From Promicromonospora soli (lineage in GTDB: Bacteria > Actinomycetota > Actinomycetes > Actinomycetales > Cellulomonadaceae), in assembly GCF_014653785.1 (NCBI RefSeq), contig NZ_BNAS01000009.1, positions 87,861 to 151,860 of the forward strand: DNA of 64,000 nucleotides. The letters are read 5' to 3'. Below, piece by piece: positions 61,842 through 64,000 of this stretch. Every line of letters begins with the position of its first letter. Positions within the stretch are counted from its first letter, which is position 1. A program made the position numbers and the translations under genes. The notes under the pieces were generated by a model that worked only from the letters and a program-made list of their open reading frames with translations, did not search any database and was not told the DNA's origin.

Positions 61842-61961
61842 GCGAGATAACAACGTGGCGAGATAGAACTGCAGCGAGACAGAACTGTGGCGAAGTAGAA
61901 CTCCAGCCTCGGCTTCGGTTCTACTTCGCCACAGTTCTATCTCGCTGCAGTTCTATCTCGC
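61842..61961. repeat. Long hairpin built from 16-bp tandem units
   Basis: Four consecutive 16-bp units occupy 61842-61905: GCGAGATAACAACGTG, GCGAGATAGAACTGCA, GCGAGACAGAACTGTG and GCGAAGTAGAACTCCA. The last three are then inverted at 61918-61961. The arms 61858-61901 and 61918-61961 are 44 bp with a single mismatch (C at 61880), separated by a 16-base loop that itself contains AGCC/GGCT. It is AT-richer than its surroundings. It lies between the zinc-ribbon protein gene and the monooxygenase gene, both on the minus strand. Confidence 0.92.
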
Positions 61962-61988
61962 GGAGAGCGGAGAGGGGAGAGCGAGGGC

Positions 61989-62972
61989 TCAGACCTCCGG
62001 GACCCAGAGGTCCTCACCGTTCGCGGGCGTGCCGACCGCCCCCGCGCCGACCGGCACGGCCTCGGGCAGGTCGCCCAGCGCGCGCTGCGACACGGCGCCC
62101 GACGAGAAGTTCGCGTGGCACTCGGGGCAGTACCAGTCCGGCGTCGGGACCGGGGTGTCGAAGCCGCCGTACACGACGTCCGGCTCGAGCTTCATGTTGT
62201 CGTGGATCGCCTGGCCCCACACGATGCGCTTGGTCGCGCCACGCTGACCGCACGACGGGCACGCCGGGCGCATCTGCGCCCGCTGCGACAGCACCGCGTG
62301 CGGGTGCAGCAGCGCGTGGCACGGGGCGCACAGCAGGAACGTCTGCTCGATGAGCTCCGCGAGCGGTCGCTCGCCGGTGTGGCCGGTGTGGGCGCCGTCG
62401 TCGTGCGGCCGCAGCTGCATGACGTCGACGAACCGCTCGCACGAGGCGCAGCGCTCCTCGCGGCGCAGGTCCGTGCCGGCCACCTGCTTGTGCCCCAGGA
62501 GGCGCAGCACGTGCAGGTTGGGCGACAGCTCGTCGGTCTCGCAGTTGCCCGCGTCGAGCGTGCCGGTGGCGCCGTGCTTGTACTGGTGGGCGATGCCGTC
62601 GAGCACCAGGCGTGCGTGCTCCTGCGGCAGCCAGCCGGAGGACCGCGCGTAGGCCGCGGCACCGTTGAAGAGGTCGTCCCAGACCACTGGCTTGTCCGGG
62701 CCGAACACCTCGTCACTGACCCAGTCCTCGCCCTGGCTGGTGCCCATGAGCTCGACCGCGGCGACGATGCCCGGTTCGGAGCCCACGACGGTGACGACGA
62801 CGTCGCCGCGCTGCGGGCCGTCCGCGCCACCCGGCAGACGGTGCTCGTGGCTTCGGCTCGCGATGGCGACCGCCTCGCCCAGCCAGTCCTCGGACCAGTT
62901 CAGGTAGACGGACGGGACGAGCCAGGCCGGGAGGGACGATACGTTGGGAAGCATGTCGGGTTCGCTGGTCAC
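61989..62972 (-). CDS. Zinc-ribbon/HNH-like protein of unknown function
   Basis: A 327-residue cytosolic protein. The N-terminal about 150 residues are globular with no recognised motif. Then come four Cys pairs: Cys175/178 (CASC), Cys215/218 followed by His219, His223 and His225 (LLCAPCHALLHPH), Cys238/241 (CPSC) and Cys282/285 (CPEC). The first two with the His cluster resemble an HNH-nuclease-like zinc site, and the last two a zinc ribbon. The GTG at 62972 lies six bases after a TATTCT box, suggesting a leaderless mRNA. Nucleic-acid binding is plausible but unproven. Confidence 0.7.
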   Translation of the reverse strand: MTSEPDMLPNVSSLPAWLVPSVYLNWSEDWLGEAVAIASRSHEHRLPGGADGPQRGDVVVTVVGSEPGIVAAVELMGTSQGEDWVSDEVFGPDKPVVWDDLFNGAAAYARSSGWLPQEHARLVLDGIAHQYKHGATGTLDAGNCETDELSPNLHVLRLLGHKQVAGTDLRREERCASCERFVDVMQLRPHDDGAHTGHTGERPLAELIEQTFLLCAPCHALLHPHAVLSQRAQMRPACPSCGQRGATKRIVWGQAIHDNMKLEPDVVYGGFDTPVPTPDWYCPECHANFSSGAVSQRALGDLPEAVPVGAGAVGTPANGEDLWVPEV

Positions 62973-62978
62973 GCGGGG

Positions 62979-62984
62979 AGAATA
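62979..62984 (-). promoter_or_regulatory. -10 box TATTCT for a leaderless transcript
   Basis: On the minus strand TATTCT is followed by CCCCGC and the GTG at 62972. It supports this start for the zinc-ribbon protein. Confidence 0.6.
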
Positions 62985-63035
62985 GCGCAGGCCGGTAACG
63001 CCGTTATGACACGCCCGGTGCTCGACCTTCCGGAC

Positions 63036-63809
63036 TTACCGGAACTCGACCAGGACCCGGTCGTACCCGAGCGAGGACAACATCGCCTCAAGGGTCGCAG
63101 TCGTGTTCGTACGGGCGCGTTCGTCCAGGTCGGAGCCCGTTGCGGCAGCGGCGATCTGGTCCTGGGCCGCCGCGAGCGCCTCCTGCCGGGCATCGGTGTC
63201 CGTATCGAAGAAGTCACCCACCCGATCCACCAGGCCGCGGTCCTCCGTGAGGGCGCGGCTGGCGTCGAGGTCGATGCGCGGCTCGGCAAGCTGCGGCTCC
63301 GGCAGCGTGACCGACACCGTCGCGCCGTCGTCCGAGATCTGGATCGCGTCCTCGGTGAGCCCCGTGAAGTCCACGTACGCCTCGACCGAACCGTTCACGA
63401 CGAGCACCGTGCGCTCCCCCGCGAGCCAGCCTGGCAGGTACTTGACGTCCTTCTCCAGGTCCACGAGCACCTCGTACTGCGCCTCGGCCGCCACGAACCG
63501 CGCCAGGTCCTTGATGCTGAGGAGGACCGGCGTCTCCGACCGGTCGACCTCGCTGGTCGTGAACGGGTTCAGCCCCTCGACCAGCACCCGCCAGAACGCG
63601 TCGCGGAAGTCGTCGCGCAGCGCGGACAGCACACCGACGACCAGCCCGGCGGTCAGCGCCAGGCCGACGAGAAACCCGATGATGCCAGCCAGCCAGGCGG
63701 GCATGCGGCGGCGGCGGGCACTCCCGTCCGGCGTCGGCCCGCTGCCCTTGCCCGATGGAGGCCCTGCCTGTGAGTGCACCTGCTTGGTGTCGGCGTCGGC
63801 GCCAGTCAT
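63036..63809 (-). CDS. DUF4230-like membrane-anchored protein
   Basis: A 257-residue protein with a hydrophilic, Gly/Pro/Lys-rich cytoplasmic lead (residues 1-37), one hydrophobic helix (about 38-60, WLAGIIGFLVGLALTAGLVVGVL) and an extracytoplasmic domain. That domain has the DUF4230 pattern: ETPVLLSIKDLARFVAAEAQYEVLVDLEKDVKYLP is followed by GERTVLVVNGSVEAYVDF. The C-terminus is helical, and the family's function is unknown. The ATG at 63809 follows a GGGGG stretch. Confidence 0.8.
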   Translation of the reverse strand: MTGADADTKQVHSQAGPPSGKGSGPTPDGSARRRRMPAWLAGIIGFLVGLALTAGLVVGVLSALRDDFRDAFWRVLVEGLNPFTTSEVDRSETPVLLSIKDLARFVAAEAQYEVLVDLEKDVKYLPGWLAGERTVLVVNGSVEAYVDFTGLTEDAIQISDDGATVSVTLPEPQLAEPRIDLDASRALTEDRGLVDRVGDFFDTDTDARQEALAAAQDQIAAAATGSDLDERARTNTTATLEAMLSSLGYDRVLVEFR

Positions 63810-63940
63810 CGCAACCGCCCCCTTCGGAGATATGTCCGAATATCTCGTGGGGCCACAGGCTAGCGCCACCCACTGACACTCGCCGCCTGAGGACGATCGC
63901 GGCGAGACCGGTCGGTCGCACGCCCCCACCCCCCGCCGAC

Positions 63941-64000
63941 GAGTTCGGTCGGTTGCGTCAGCCCCAACCGTGAGTTCGGTCGGTTGTCTCGAGATCGGTC
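63941..64000. repeat. 31-bp tandem repeat at the window edge
   Basis: GAGTTCGGTCGGTTG occurs at 63941-63955 and again at 63972-63986, giving a period of 31 bases. The full first unit runs to CCGT at 63971. A more degenerate GGTCGGTCGC lies one unit upstream. It closely matches the 31-bp unit at 58122-58152 and probably continues beyond the window. Confidence 0.7.

Overview
The window is very GC-rich (coding third positions almost all G or C), densely packed, and uses many GTG and a few TTG starts. It carries an actinobacterial-type suf operon headed by sufR, GAF-ANTAR and YafY/WYL-type regulators, Tat-exported glycosidases and several probable leaderless genes. This points to a free-living saprophytic Actinomycetes member, probably in Micrococcales (Promicromonosporaceae or Cellulomonadaceae fit best; inferred from gene content only). 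No tRNA, rRNA, CRISPR array, integrase or insertion sequence was seen.

Layout. 1-12.9 kb: a catabolic cluster of aldehyde dehydrogenase, MoaF-like protein, zinc alcohol dehydrogenase and AraC-type regulator, then a translationally coupled LivKHMGF-type importer, a GMC flavin oxidoreductase and a ThDP-dependent decarboxylase-like enzyme. Together they look like uptake plus alcohol/aldehyde/2-oxoacid oxidation of an unknown, possibly aromatic, substrate. 13-19 kb: single genes (GAF-ANTAR, lipid kinase, berberine-bridge-type oxidase, WYL regulator, SRPBCC protein, DHFR-like reductase, hydrolase). 19-24.9 kb: small envelope or metal-related proteins (EF-hand, DUF6153-like, DUF305 lipoprotein, His-rich membrane protein, TRIC channel, CsbD, CHRD) and a 5'-truncated methyltransferase. 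24.9-27.5 kb: apolipoprotein N-acyltransferase divergent from a lipoprotein.

27.6-37.8 kb: a seven-gene minus-strand operon, lacI, family-5 binding protein, permease, fused permease-ATPase, ATPase, cytoplasmic GH32 and Tat-exported GH32. It is read here as a fructan (levan/inulin) degradation and uptake system, with twin LacI-type operators 20 bp apart at its head. 38-42.5 kb: a second LacI regulator divergent from beta-glucuronidase and a GPH-type symporter. 42.6-45.7 kb: an MMPL exporter divergent from its TetR regulator around a perfect 14-bp palindrome. 45.8-49.1 kb: a looser region with a GlsB-like protein, an exported three-domain alpha-L-fucosidase, and decayed sequence on both sides.

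49.2-60.6 kb: sufR-sufB-sufD-Rieske ferredoxin-sufC-sufS-sufU-sufT on the minus strand, divergent from an ABC-2 exporter, an S8 protease and ctaA. This resembles the known mycobacterial Rv1456c-Rv1466 neighbourhood. 60.6-64 kb: an FAD monooxygenase, a zinc-ribbon/HNH-like protein and a DUF4230 protein. Notable non-coding elements are a 44-bp-arm hairpin built of 16-bp units (61842-61961), a 31-bp-period repeat found at two sites (58091-58166 and 63941-end), and six genes with TANNNT exactly six bases before the start codon.
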